Shown: in pieces, positions 1 through 9,932 of the stretch
How the letters are laid out: every line of letters starts with the position of its first letter
How positions within the stretch are numbered: the first letter of the stretch is position 1
Source: Monosporascus cannonballus
Taxonomy: Eukaryota > Ascomycota > Sordariomycetes > Xylariales
DNA: 19,757 bases
Assembly: GCA_004154925.1 (NCBI GenBank)
Contig: QJNS01000518.1
Location: forward strand, 1 to 19,757
Direction of reading: 5' to 3'
Program-made: the position numbers and the translations under genes
The notes under the pieces: generated by a model
The model's database searches: none
What the model was told of the DNA's origin: nothing
Seen by the model: only the letters and a program-made list of their open reading frames with translations

Positions 1-36
1 ACAAACCACAACATGGAGCTCACTGGGTTCTATTAG

Positions 37-974
37 GCCTACGATATCATGAAGCGCGGTTTGGGCCTGGAAAACAAAGAGATTGGTGACGTATTGGCCA
101 AGTGGAACAAGGGTGTTCTGGACTCATTCCTGATCGAGATCACCCGTGATATCATGTACTTCAACGACGATGACGGAACGCCTCTGGTCGAGAAGATTCT
201 CGACCAGGCCGGCCAGAAGGGTACCGGAAAGTGGACGGCCATCAACGCTTTGGACCTCGGCATGCCCGTGACCCTTATCGCCGAGGCGGTGCTCGCCCGC
301 TGCTTGTCCGCCATCAAAGCAGAGCGTTCTAAGGCCTCGACCAAGCTTGAGTATGTTGGTCGCTCGACCAAGTTCGAGGGCAACAAGGAGCAATTCCTCG
401 AAGACCTCGAGCAGGCTCTGTATGCGTCTAAGATCATCTCGTACGCCCAGGGTTTCCAATTGATGCAAGAGGTAAGTTTAGACTATCCCGTTGGGTAGAC
501 CCCTTTTGGCGATGCTAACCAAGCTGGATATAGGCGGCGAAGAACTACGGCTGGAAGCTCAACAAGCCTTCGATTGCCCTCATGTGGAGAGGAGGTTGCA
601 TCATCCGCTCCGTCTTCCTGAAGGACATCACGGCTGCTTACCGAAACAACCCTGACCTGGAGAACCTGCTCTTCGATGACTTCTTCAACAAGGCTATCCA
701 CAAGGCTCAGCCCGGATGGAGAGATGTCGTTGCAAAGGCTGCGCTGCTCGGTATCCCGACGCCCGCTTTCTCGACGGCGCTGTCGTGGTTCGACGGTTAC
801 CGCACTAAGGATCTGCCGGCCAACCTGCTCCAGGCCCAGCGTGACTACTTCGGTGCTCACACTTTCCAGATCAAGCCCGAGTATGCGAACGAGAAGTACC
901 CCGAGGGCCAGTATATCCATGTCAACTGGACCGGCCGTGGTGGAAACGTTTCCGCGTCCACGTACCAAGCATAA
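37..974 (+). CDS. gnd1: 6-phosphogluconate dehydrogenase, decarboxylating (C-terminal exons, 5' end outside window)
   Basis: Oxidative pentose-phosphate enzyme that converts 6-phosphogluconate and NADP+ to ribulose-5-phosphate, CO2 and NADPH in the cytosol. Exon 37-471 opens after an acceptor TAG at 34-36. An intron at 472-533 (GTAAGT donor, GCTAAC branch at 514-519, TAG acceptor, phase 0) separates it from exon 534-974, which ends in TAA. The 291 visible residues are the all-helical C-terminal domain. Recognisable family blocks are [42 protein letters not shown] and the C-terminal tail [11 protein letters not shown] near the active site. The full family length is about 490 aa, so roughly the first 200 residues lie upstream. 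Positions 1-36 are the end of the preceding intron. No damage is visible and the identification is secure. Confidence 0.96.
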
Positions 975-1621
975 GCTAGTACCGAGGATGGGGTGTGACG
1001 GCTGAACATAGAGATTAATACTGAGAGGGCTGCTTCTGAAGACGCTAAAATAAATATTTCTTGATTCCACGGTAGGCGAGCGGCATACGTTTGGTAGAAT
1101 GCGTTTTATCCATTGATGTAGCGGGTACCCTCGCGCTACCGATATCAATAGCATATGTTTTTGGAGGTTCATATTGTGTGTCCCTGCTATATAAGTACCT
1201 ACATGTGCGAAGATACCTAGGTAGGCATGAAATGACCTGAAAGCTCAAGCAGCTATGACTGCGCCACAGGCAGTGTAAAGAGCCAAGCCACAGCCATATT
1301 TAGTCAGTGCTACAGCCTTCCAATTGTTGGCGTGCGCATTCAAACTTACCTGCGGCGTGCGAAGTTAGCAACAAGCTCGTCGCGACTTTCGCGGCCATCA
1401 ATTCCCCATCACCCAACTGTGCGCGCAGCCTCTTCGGTAATCGGCCGCAAACCAAACAGTTGTCGCGCCGACTCCCCGTCCCACCAGTATCGCGGTACTA
1501 TCTATAGCCAGCCTTGATACTCATCCATTTCCCAATTGGACCGCAGCGAGTCAGTCAATGCTGTTGCTTTCGATTTGACATACAACTACGAGCTCGATTG
1601 CATTCACCAATTCTATAAACC
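975..1621. other. Intergenic region between gnd1 and ssr4
   Basis: About 650 bases holding the gnd1 3' UTR and the ssr4 promoter and leader. No ORF has a recognisable motif. The 10-bp palindrome TACCTAGGTA lies at 1214-1223. No clear TATA box or RNA gene was seen. Confidence 0.6.
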
Positions 1622-3910
1622 ATGACGACCGTGGCAGACCCCAGCCAGGGGGTCAACAAAGACCTGGTATGGGTCATAGAACAATTACCGTTCCGTAGAG
1701 AAATGCTAACTGTCGTGTTCCCATCAAGTTGCCCCATGTGCATCTCGTTTCCACCTTTCGATACACCCTCAAGGCACATGTCTCGCCGCAAGAAGTGACG
1801 AGCTGGTTGATGCAGGCACCCAAGATTTCCCGTGACGCCGCATCGTTTTTCTGGACATATCTCGACCGCCCTCAGAACGGCACCATATTCCTGACATGGC
1901 AGCCACTGCAGTTCCTGGGGACCAACTTCGCTAGTGATGGCTACATATGGCCTCCTCAAGAGACCTACTACCAGCAGGAGGTCGGAAACGGCGTGGTATG
2001 TTGGTAGATAAAATATTTCTCTCGGCGACCGGATTTGGCGTGGCTAAATGAACGACATGCAGATACTCGAGATGTACTATCATAAGGCTGGCTTCGCGTA
2101 TGGGGAACAGGTGGCAACCCACTCCCGGCGCCGTTTCCGCCTTATCCCTTCGAATGTCCACAATCCAAATGCTCCTCAGGTCGACCCGAGCCTCTGGATA
2201 GTCCACTACGGCCCCATCGACAACAACGAAGCCATCCCAGCCAACATGCTGCCGAGGGATCCTCGAACCCAGTCTATGCTCGAGACGCGAGCTTATCTTC
2301 AGCGGTGCGGCCAGATTCAGCGCAAAGAGTTCATGTTGGGTGACCGTGTCAACTGGCCCCAGATTCCCTGGCCGCGGGAACCATCGAGGCAGCCGATGTA
2401 TGGGGCAAACCGAGGGGTGCCGCAGTCTATGGCATATCCCCCCCATCCCCCTACGGCGGGTGGCCCGCCATCGAAGCGCGCTCGGGCTGCTCAGGTTGCC
2501 CACGGCCAGGTGCCTGCTGCTATGGCCGTATCCCAACAAGACAATGTCTATGATGATGATGAGGACACGTCTCGGGGTGACATGTTCGATTACATGACAG
2601 CTCGAGAAATCAGCCTTGAACGATATCGACAGAATCACGAGTGGATGGAAGAAATCCTCTCGTCACCCTATCGAATGGGTCAAATAAGATTTTCCGATCT
2701 CGGCCTCGGACTCAAAGGGGAATTATCCGGCCTTACCGAGGGGATCTTCGAGGCCCATGTTTCCGCCAAGGGGTCGCCTTCCGCCAAGTCCTCTACGACT
2801 CAGATGGACCCCGAGCAAGCAGCCGCATTCCGCAAGCGAATTACTAGTCATGTCGACTCTACGAATTCCGAAATCGAGAAAATGAAGGCGGAGCATGCCA
2901 TAAAAATGGCTAGGCTCAAGCAGAACTCATTGCTCACCGTTGCGGAACGGGAGCTCCGGACTGCGGTAGACGGGCCGGGTTCTGATGCCCTGCAACTCGA
3001 AGGCCGCGCAGAAGAGAGCGAAGACGGGGTTACACGCTGGCATTCGAAGCACAACAAGAAAGTTGAGGATATCGTCTCTCAGGTCGAAGCACACCTTGGT
3101 CGCCGAGCGGAGGTTATTCACGATCTAAGAAGAATACAAGATGGCGGTTACCAAGAGCCTGCGCCCGAGCCGGTTTCCGAAACTACGCCAATGGCACACC
3201 CTAATATAGCAGCAGAGGCCCAACCTATGGCCGCAAATGTCAGCGCCGCCATGTCGCGTCAGCCATCCAACGCCGGCTCGCAGCACAGTGGAATCATGAT
3301 AGGAGATTCAGATATCGACATGGGCGGAACCGCAGCTGGACTTCTCGATCAAATGCACACCGGTCTCTCGTCACATTCTACACCAGCCAATAACTTCCCA
3401 ACACCTCAGCCCCCAGTCTCGGCCGTCCAGTCTACTGTGGGCACACCGGTTAATCCTAGCGCGTCTTCCCCTCAACCGGTACCGCAGCAGGCCGAGGCCG
3501 CGAAAGAAGAGGACGTCAAGATGGATGGTACAGACGGCACCACCGCGCCCGATCAGGGAACGGGTAGCGGTGACTGGGTCGTCATCCCCAAGGACGATTC
3601 CGCCGCGCCGGACGCCCCCGAGAACACGGCTGCCGCCAGCGATCCGTCGAAAATGCAGGGACCCTCGAGTAAGCAGGCATCTGCCACGGGCACGCCCTCG
3701 ATGGGCTTCGAGGGCGACCAGAACGACTTCAGCTCCCTTGGAGACCTGGACACGGCAGGCTCCGCCATGGCCGACTTCGGCAACACCCCCAGCGGTCTTG
3801 GGGAGAACCTGGATCTGAATATGGAGATGGACGACTCTGCCTTCGGCGACGCCTTCCACCCCGTGGAGCCTCCCCAGGTCAACACTCCCGGAGACGGCAA
3901 TAATATGTGA
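1622..3910 (+). CDS. ssr4: SWI/SNF and RSC chromatin-remodelling complex subunit Ssr4
   Basis: Fungal nuclear protein of the Ssr4 family (formerly DUF1750), a shared subunit of SWI/SNF and RSC remodellers. The model is 1622-1666, 1729-1995 and 2063-3910, giving 719 aa. Both introns (1667-1728, with GCTAAC at 1705-1710; 1996-2062, donor GTATGT) are phase 0. ATG 1622 lies in a CCATGA context, and the 15-residue first exon joins directly to the conserved block LPHVHLVSTFRYTLKAHVSP, followed by a run rich in aromatic and Gly/Thr residues typical of the family. A basic nuclear-localisation-like patch, PSKRARA, sits near residues 240-246. A charged helical, probably coiled-coil segment lies at about 360-410. 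The C-terminal third is low-complexity, rich in Pro/Ser/Ala/Asp. The recognition is from memory of the family; splice sites and frame agree throughout. Confidence 0.92.
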
Positions 3911-4603
3911 GATGACGCCGTGCGGCACATGGAAGAGGACTAGGTAAATCCTGCCGTGCCGTATCTTACGGCTTGATGTTGCGCATACCGGCCCACGTCC
4001 GCGCCCATCAGGTTTTAGGGCGTGGATAAATGCGTCACCCCCTGTGGCTGTAGAAACAGCTCGAAGAACACCCACCGGTCTTGCAACACGGCCTATTGGA
4101 CGGCGTCCAACGCTTGCCAGCCGGGGCGGTCTGGATAGGAGATACGGCACCTCATTGGGTTTGGACATTTAACTGAGTAACGACGCAAGGGTGGATATTG
4201 CTGTTTGCCGCTGGTGTTAAATGATGTGCGGGTCTTGGTGTAGAATCATAGGGAGTAATGTCATCACCGAGGACCAATGCCAAATCATGTGGATGGTTTC
4301 CAATTGATTGATATTTTGCTTGGGCCGGATCCTATGCTTTGAGCGTATCTCGGATTTCGTGCTAACGGCGTTCACCGGACGGGCCTCCCTTATCTATGTA
4401 GGTATGTGCCAGAAAGACCTCGGCCGCTGCCCGAGGATGGGGTATCTCGAGTATTCAGGGGGTTTGAACGTCTGTTCTATCTAAACTACAGAAAGCTATG
4501 ACGATGCTACACAACCATTGCCCGAGTAAGAGGACCTAGGGGCCGTTCTGATCTATACGGTTGCAACGGCTTGTTATTGTATTTCTTCTCTTTTCAATGC
4601 AGG
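3911..4603. other. Gene-free interval after ssr4
   Basis: About 690 bases between the stop of ssr4 and the 3' end of the minus-strand megasynthase relic. It probably includes the ssr4 3' UTR. An antisense open frame runs through the first 260 bases but continues the GC-driven shadow of ssr4. I see no gene, RNA or repeat here. Confidence 0.5.
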
Positions 4604-6665
4604 TCATGGGGGTCCCAGATAAGGAAATTCTAAGCTCTCCGCAGTCACCACGTTGGCCTTGAGATAACTCACGATGACTTTCTCGATACCTAGTCCCTCC
4701 GCGCGACAGATCCAGTCTTGTAGACTGATCACGCGAAACGTTCCACCATAGAGAACTTCCATTCGCTGCGCAAACTCGCCAAATGGTACTTTGACGCCGC
4801 TACTATGATGACGGAATGAGACGGCGTTGTCTTTCCGTTCGGAAGAACTCTGCACTATTTCGGCAGCGATCTCCGAGACGTCCCGAAAGTCGAAGTACCC
4901 GCGAGCGTTGGGGATCGCCGGCACGGTACGGCTCAACTTGGAAAAACGGATGATGGAGTTCATAGCGTCATCGTGTGGCGCTCTGGCACCGATGACGGAG
5001 CACCTACGGTGTATCGTGACTGGAAGACCTGTCTTGGTGGCCAAAACTCTCTAGGAAACATTCACTTGCCCACTTGGAGGATGGAAAGCCTTGAAAACCG
5101 TCCCTTGGAGGTGGGTAAGCGGCCATGGAGACGGGTAGGGAGGTGAATGAGCCGGACTGGAGAATTACTCGGGCAGATGACACGAACTGGAACGGGATAT
5201 GTCTCGGCAAAGCCAACGTAGCTAGAGAGCGTGTTGATAAGTGGTTGGCCTGCCGAATTGAAGAGAAATTGTTCAGACAGTGTCCCCGTGACCCTGCATG
5301 GATGATCTGGTCTGCGGAACATTGTAAGTATGCCACCTCTTTCTGAGATAACCCGAGGCTAGGGCTGACAAGACTGCCAAGATAAATGGTTAACTTCGGA
5401 CTGTCCGGGAGCTTGTGCCGCGAGTCTGCCGGTACGACGATGCAGTGGATTTTCGAGATGGAATCGTCATTCAGTAGTTCCCTGAGGATCTCTGAGCCCA
5501 AGAAGCCGGTTCCGCCAGTGAGGACAACCTGACGTTGGTGACTGCGGGGCTTGGGGAGGGATAAATCTTCAGGAGTTGTGAGAACGTGCGTAGGAACCTC
5601 AACCTCTGTGGCCCAGTCGATGTCTTGAGCGGAAACCCGGCCTCTCTCATCGCCAAGTAACGCAGCCATTTTGCGCAGTGTGCTAGCTCGGTAGAAATCC
5701 TGAAGAGGAATGCTTACTCCAGTCCTGTCTCTGAGAACGTTCTGCAAGCGCACAAGGAGTAATGAGCTGCCTCCCGCCATGAAGAAGTCCGTGTCATGAC
5801 CGATGGACGAGCCTCCGGCGGCTTCGCCAAAGTATGTCCTTCCACATAATCCGTAGCTCCTCCTCAACAACAGTGTTAGAAACTTTTGCGCTACTGCTCT
5901 CGCGAATGGCTGGCAATAGGAGCTCTTGTACGGCTCTCCGGTCGACTTTGTCATTGGGTGTAGTCGGCAATCTGTCCAGCGGGATTATCATTGACGGCAC
6001 CATATACCGAGGGAGAGAGGAAGGTCCTCGCGCAATGCCTTGAGAGCGGCCTCGTCTCAGCCCGATTTTTGGACGGGGGCAACGTGCGCCACGAGAAATT
6101 CCGGCTGACCGGGGGCGGTCACAACCGCATCGGCGAGCGAGCCCTTGGCGGCTTGGAGGATGGTAATGGAGACTTCCTGAAGGTCGAGACGCAGACCACG
6201 TATTTTGTAACCGTGTCGCTCTCTAGCCGGCCAAGAAGAATCAGCTGGCCATCTGCCCTTAGGTAGCCTCTGTCGCCTGTTTTATAAATCCTATCCCAAA
6301 CCTGCGCAGTGTCGTCAGCCGAGGCAAACGTATCAGTGACGAAGTTTCCCGTGCTCTGTGACCGGTCAATATAGCCTTCGGCGAGACCTGGTCCTGCGAT
6401 GGCGATCTCACCAGGGAAGCCCACTGGTAAGGGCTGGCCGTTACTGCCAAGAATCGATACGCGCATGTTGCCTATAGGACTTCCAACTAAACCATATATG
6501 CTTGCCCTGTTCAGACCTGCGCGGTCACTTAGGGGTATCGTCCTAGAAGTCGCGGCACAAGAGGCTTCAGTGGGGCCGTACGAATCCGTGAACTGCAAGC
6601 CCTCCACGTCTAGTCTCGCCATGAGAGGTACGAGCTGCCCTGGTACAAAGCAAGCCTTTATCCAA
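4604..6665 (-). pseudogene. Truncated A-T-R tail of a PKS-NRPS-type megasynthase (pseudogene)
   Basis: Read on the minus strand, the order is the C-terminal half of an adenylation domain (A5-like DSYGPTEAS near 6570-6600, the TGDRGYL block near 6270, A10-like core PTTPNDKVDRRA near 5950), a carrier protein with intact phosphopantetheine motif GGSSLLL (Ser codon 5763-5765), and a thioester-reductase-type domain with Rossmann motif LTGGTGFLG near 5510 and the family block GYFDF near 4900. Lesions: a frameshift at the T-run 6203-6206, an in-frame TGA at 6057-6059, and frameshifts near 6005, 5835 and 5040. The adenylation domain starts abruptly near 6665 behind a stop, so A1-A4 and all upstream modules are missing. 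GRLESDT and GYFDF resemble fungal PKS-NRPS hybrids more than stand-alone carboxylic acid reductases, which remain the alternative. The product class of the former pathway cannot be told. Confidence 0.85.
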
Positions 6666-6729
6666 GCTCAGCGTATATGAGACACAAAGAAGAAAGTAGG
6701 GAAACCCCCGTTTGCGGGCTGGTGCTTGA

Positions 6730-7762
6730 TCAGGCTTGATCTGGGGCACCTCTACTTTTGGCAAGGGCCTTGTCCCAAGTTCTCATTGTGAACGCCCAGA
6801 TCTTCTCCGGCCAGCCGTTTGCCTCATAATGCTTCAGCGCCTTGGTAGCAGGCACGGGCTCGCTATTCTGATGAACGCGCCACGCGCCAGGACTGTATCT
6901 GTCACTTGTAAGATGGTACGCCTCTCTCTCTCCTGCCTCGTTGGGCGTCATGCCGATGAAGAAACGAATCAAAGCGACGAAGCGTTTGACGGCGGCTAGG
7001 AATATTCTGTGCAGTAGGGACAAGCCTTCGGGGGGGTTGACTCTTCGAAAATTATCGGACTTAACCAGACCAGGGAAGTTGTGCACAAAAGTGATGTTTG
7101 TGTTTGCGGCCAGGTAGTCAAATGCTAAGCTTGTCAGACAAGTCGTGTGTTTGACAACGTTGATGATGGTTCAATTCTTCTCGAGACCAAGATCATTCTC
7201 GATGATATATTTTCCCTTGCCCCCATTGAGCACGCTTAAGACGCGTGGGCGGGGAGATTGGTGAAGCAGGGGTAGCAAGTTTGACAGTAGCCGCATGCGA
7301 GAGAAGTATGAGATCGCGAAATTCGTCTCCAGGCCTTCCTCGGTATCTGATAGCCTTGTCAGTCGCAAGTCAGGATGCCAAATTGGCCAGGAGAAATGGC
7401 GTACATTCAGCGCCATTCATTGGGATGCCACCCATGCTCATGCGCAAGTAGTCTACCTTCTGTTCTGCAGCCGTGATCTGCTGGCTGGCCAAGTCGATGC
7501 CAGAGATCAGAGCTACTTCAGTTTCGATGAAGATTACCTTGCAATCCCGGTTAAGAGACTCCAAGGTTTTACGCTACTTGGCGAAACGGGCGGAAGATCT
7601 TCCCAGGATATAAAACGTTGGGGCCTTAAATATTGTCGTTATTCTCTCTAGAGTGCGGGCGCCGATGCCGCTTGTGGCGCCAGCGAAGACGCAGACGATG
7701 CCCTCATGATTCCGACTCGCAAAGCATGCATTACTTTGAATCACTGCGCTGGCTGCAACCAT
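6730..7762 (-). pseudogene. Short-chain dehydrogenase/reductase with two in-frame stops
   Basis: NAD(P)-dependent SDR of the kind found in fungal secondary-metabolite clusters. Start ATG 7760-7762; exon 1 is 7405-7762, intron 7347-7404 (58 nt, GTACGC donor, phase 1), exon 2 is 6730-7346, stop TGA 6730-6732. The frame is otherwise continuous over 325 codons, close to the family length. The cofactor loop GATSGIG is at residues 28-34, with CKVIFIETEV following. The block TEEGLETNFA spans the splice junction. The C-terminal block has the family's Trp-rich look (GWPEKIW). A canonical YxxxK is not apparent. Stops interrupt codon 63 (TAG, 7574-7576) and codon 178 (TGA, 7171-7173); there is no frameshift. 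It lies 65 bases upstream of the megasynthase relic on the same strand. It could be a recent pseudogene, or be read through or edited; see findings. Confidence 0.85.
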
Positions 7763-8360
7763 TCCTGCTGTTGGTATTACAATGTATGCGTTCGCAGACT
7801 TCGGGGTCAAAGAAAACGAAGACTACCACATTACCGCCACTGGGAGAATTATGGAGGAAGTAGGACGATAACCTAAAAGCCGCCTTTGTAGCTCTGGAAG
7901 CAGCTTTGGGGCGTCTGAAGGATAGAGAACGGAGCGCGCGTGGGGATGAGGGGGCGACGTTCTCATTTTCCGGGCTCTACCGCATCGATAGGCGTGCAAC
8001 AAAGCGAGAGTGTAAGACTTTGGGGTCGCAGTGAAAAGGTTGGACAGAACAGGTGTCACCGTCCTCTAGCTACCACTAAGTGGCCAGAGAATGTATAAAG
8101 TACCCTGTGGAAATAACTGATCACCCGTTTCAAGGTATCATCACCATGATTAGCCTGGCTACGGTGTCCGAGAGGGCTTTACCTGGGTTAGCTGTTACTG
8201 GGATTCCATAGCTTCAATATAGACAATTCTATCTTCTATGGCACAGCTTGAGAATTCCCTAATTCTTGATTGAGCCTACCTACCTATATATTTTCCCATC
8301 TAAAGCCTTGCAGGGTGACCTCATCCTGCCTTGCAGGTAGCTTCACCTTCTGTCCAACAT
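7763..8360. other. Divergent intergenic region between SDR and P450 relics
   Basis: About 600 bases that would have been the shared promoter of the two divergent genes. The direct repeat GCCTTGCAGG occurs at 8305-8314 and 8328-8337, and a CTACCTACCTA stretch lies near 8276. I could not identify the N-terminal anchor or first helices of the P450 here, so that gene appears 5'-truncated. No other coding signal was seen. Confidence 0.5.
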
Positions 8361-9932
8361 CTTAGATGTGGTCGCCCCGGCCATCCACAAGGCAATGCAA
8401 GGAATGCTTGAACTTTGGCGAGAAAGGGTGTCTCTGGCGCAGGACCGACCAATACGGGCAGAGCATGACATTATCCACTGCGTCGTGGATGTCATTCTCT
8501 CAGCTGCCTATGGAATCGAAGCCGGTGTGATCAAAGCACAGACAAGTGCCCTTTCTGGAGTTGACAGACCCAAAAAGGCTCCAGTCGACCCCGATGCACC
8601 TGGAGAGTTTCCAACAGCAGACGATCCTGGAATCTACAAGGCGGTTAGAGCATTGGTGGACAGTATTCAGATCGCCATGAGTTCTCTGGTTCCGAGGGGC
8701 CCGCCGCCCACTTCCACGGCCAACGACTCGAGATTTCGCAGCCCCGCTGGCGTGTGGTTGTTAGCTGCACCTTACACTGGCTTTAAAGCTGTACCCAGCT
8801 CTAGTGACAGCAAGGAGGCTCGTAGATAAGCTGATGACGGAACGGCTGGAGGCGACTTGGAAGGAGTTCTGCGGCAACGAGGATCGGAAAAGCTAGGTAG
8901 CATCCGCAATGGACCCTCTGGTGCGGCGGGAGACACAAATGGCGCAAAAGGAAGGCCGACCAGTACTGTACGACACACCGGCGATCCGAGAGGGGCTGTT
9001 CGGTTTCTTCGCCGCCGGCCACGGGACGACCTCAACCACGATACGCTGGGCAGTGAAGTACCTGACCGCCCACCAGAAGTGCAACAAAAGCTGCGCACGG
9101 CGCTGCGATCGGCTCACAAAAGCGACTACGAAAAAGGCGGGTTTGCCCACCAGTGAGGAGATCGTCAGAACCAGCGTGCCTTACCTAGACGCATTTCTAG
9201 AAGAGAACCACCGCCAGGGGGCCACAATTCCGAATGTTATCAGAATGGGGACCGGGGATGCTGTCGTGCTAGGCAGGCTCTGGACACAATCGTTAGGCCA
9301 CCTCTAACTCCGGAGGTGTATCTAAGCGCCATCATATATCCTCATATTGAGTACCTACGGAAATTATTTCCGGGAAAATCGAATAACAACTGGGGGGTTT
9401 TGTTTTCAGACAGAATAACCTTATTATCGTTGGTCGGATATGGATTATTCAATTTTCATAAGATAACTCCTGGATACCTTAAGGGGTGGCCCGATTATTT
9501 TGTCCAGAATCTGCTAGGACACAAGATACCAAAGGGTACCTACCGATGTTTTCATGCTGTTCAAGGGGCTGAGCTTTCAAAGCCCGGCTCTACCCATCGA
9601 CGAGTCAAAAAGGAGGCTCCACAAGCCGGGACGCAAAGAATCGATATGGGGTCTGGGAAGACGGTAATATCCGCGAATTCAGGCCCGAAAGATTCCTCTC
9701 GAAAGTCGAGAACGAGCACCCTGTGTTCAATCCCCGTGCTGGGCCTGTATTGCCATACGGAGCTGGTCTGCGTGGCTGCTTTGGTAAACAGCGGATCTCT
9801 CGTCCGCAATACATACACGTGCTGTTGTTGTACGTTCTTTTCAGGTTCAACACCGTAGGGCCGGCGCGAACGGCATCCCGCAGCGAGTCAATGATGTATG
9901 ATGAAGCAGGAGAGGTTCGATCTTCAGTGTGA
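8361..9932 (+). pseudogene. Cytochrome P450 (pseudogene, 5' truncated, interrupted by an insertion)
   Basis: Remnant of a fungal secondary-metabolism haem monooxygenase. Frame 1 from about 8368 gives the region after the C helix (VVAPAIHKAMQ, then LELWRERV and the CVVDVILSAAYG block). After a shift in about 8690-8810, frame 2 holds the I-helix motif FFAAGHGTTSTT near 9000-9035 and a K-helix ExxR (ENHR near 9203-9214). Frame 1 resumes with LLGHKIPKGT at 9510-9540. Frame 0 carries PERF near 9695 and the haem loop PYGAGLRGCFG at 9753-9785 (Cys codon 9777-9779). Lesions: missing membrane anchor, frameshift near 8690-8810, TAG at 8894-8896, an insertion at 9274-9511, and frameshifts near 9550 and 9615. 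Conservation fades after 9790 and the 3' limit is uncertain. Divergent from the SDR relic. Confidence 0.85.
9267..9518. mobile_element. Candidate MITE-like insertion inside the P450 relic, with flanking duplication
   Basis: The P450 frame runs to a Gly codon at 9272 and resumes in the expected reading (G-H-K-I-P) from 9519. Between them are 238 extra, AT-richer bases (9274-9511). The interruption is flanked by TGCTAGG direct repeats (9267-9273 and 9512-9518), extending to 7 of 8 matches if one more base is included, as for a hAT-sized target duplication. The ends are imperfect inverted repeats: GGCTCTGGACACAAT at 9276-9290 against the reverse complement of 9497-9511, with 12 of 15 matching and TCTGGACA exact. 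There is no ORF inside, so it would be non-autonomous. Superfamily is uncertain, and no second copy is in the window. Confidence 0.55.

Noticed and set aside
1..36. Coding sequence before the first visible 6-phosphogluconate dehydrogenase exon
   Set aside because: The conserved frame is closed by TAG at 34-36, which is also a good acceptor, so this is the end of an intron.
3371..4168. 265-codon antisense open frame over the 3' end of ssr4
   Set aside because: The composition is a shadow of the biased ssr4 codon use, with no recognisable domain.
7347..7404. Frameshift in the SDR
   Set aside because: The apparent frame change is explained by a 58-nt intron whose removal rebuilds the conserved block at the junction in frame.
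4604..9932. Repeat-induced point mutation as the cause of decay in the metabolite locus
   Set aside because: The relics are not AT-enriched and show many frameshifts, which RIP does not produce. The two SDR stops alone are compatible with C-to-T changes but are too few to call RIP.
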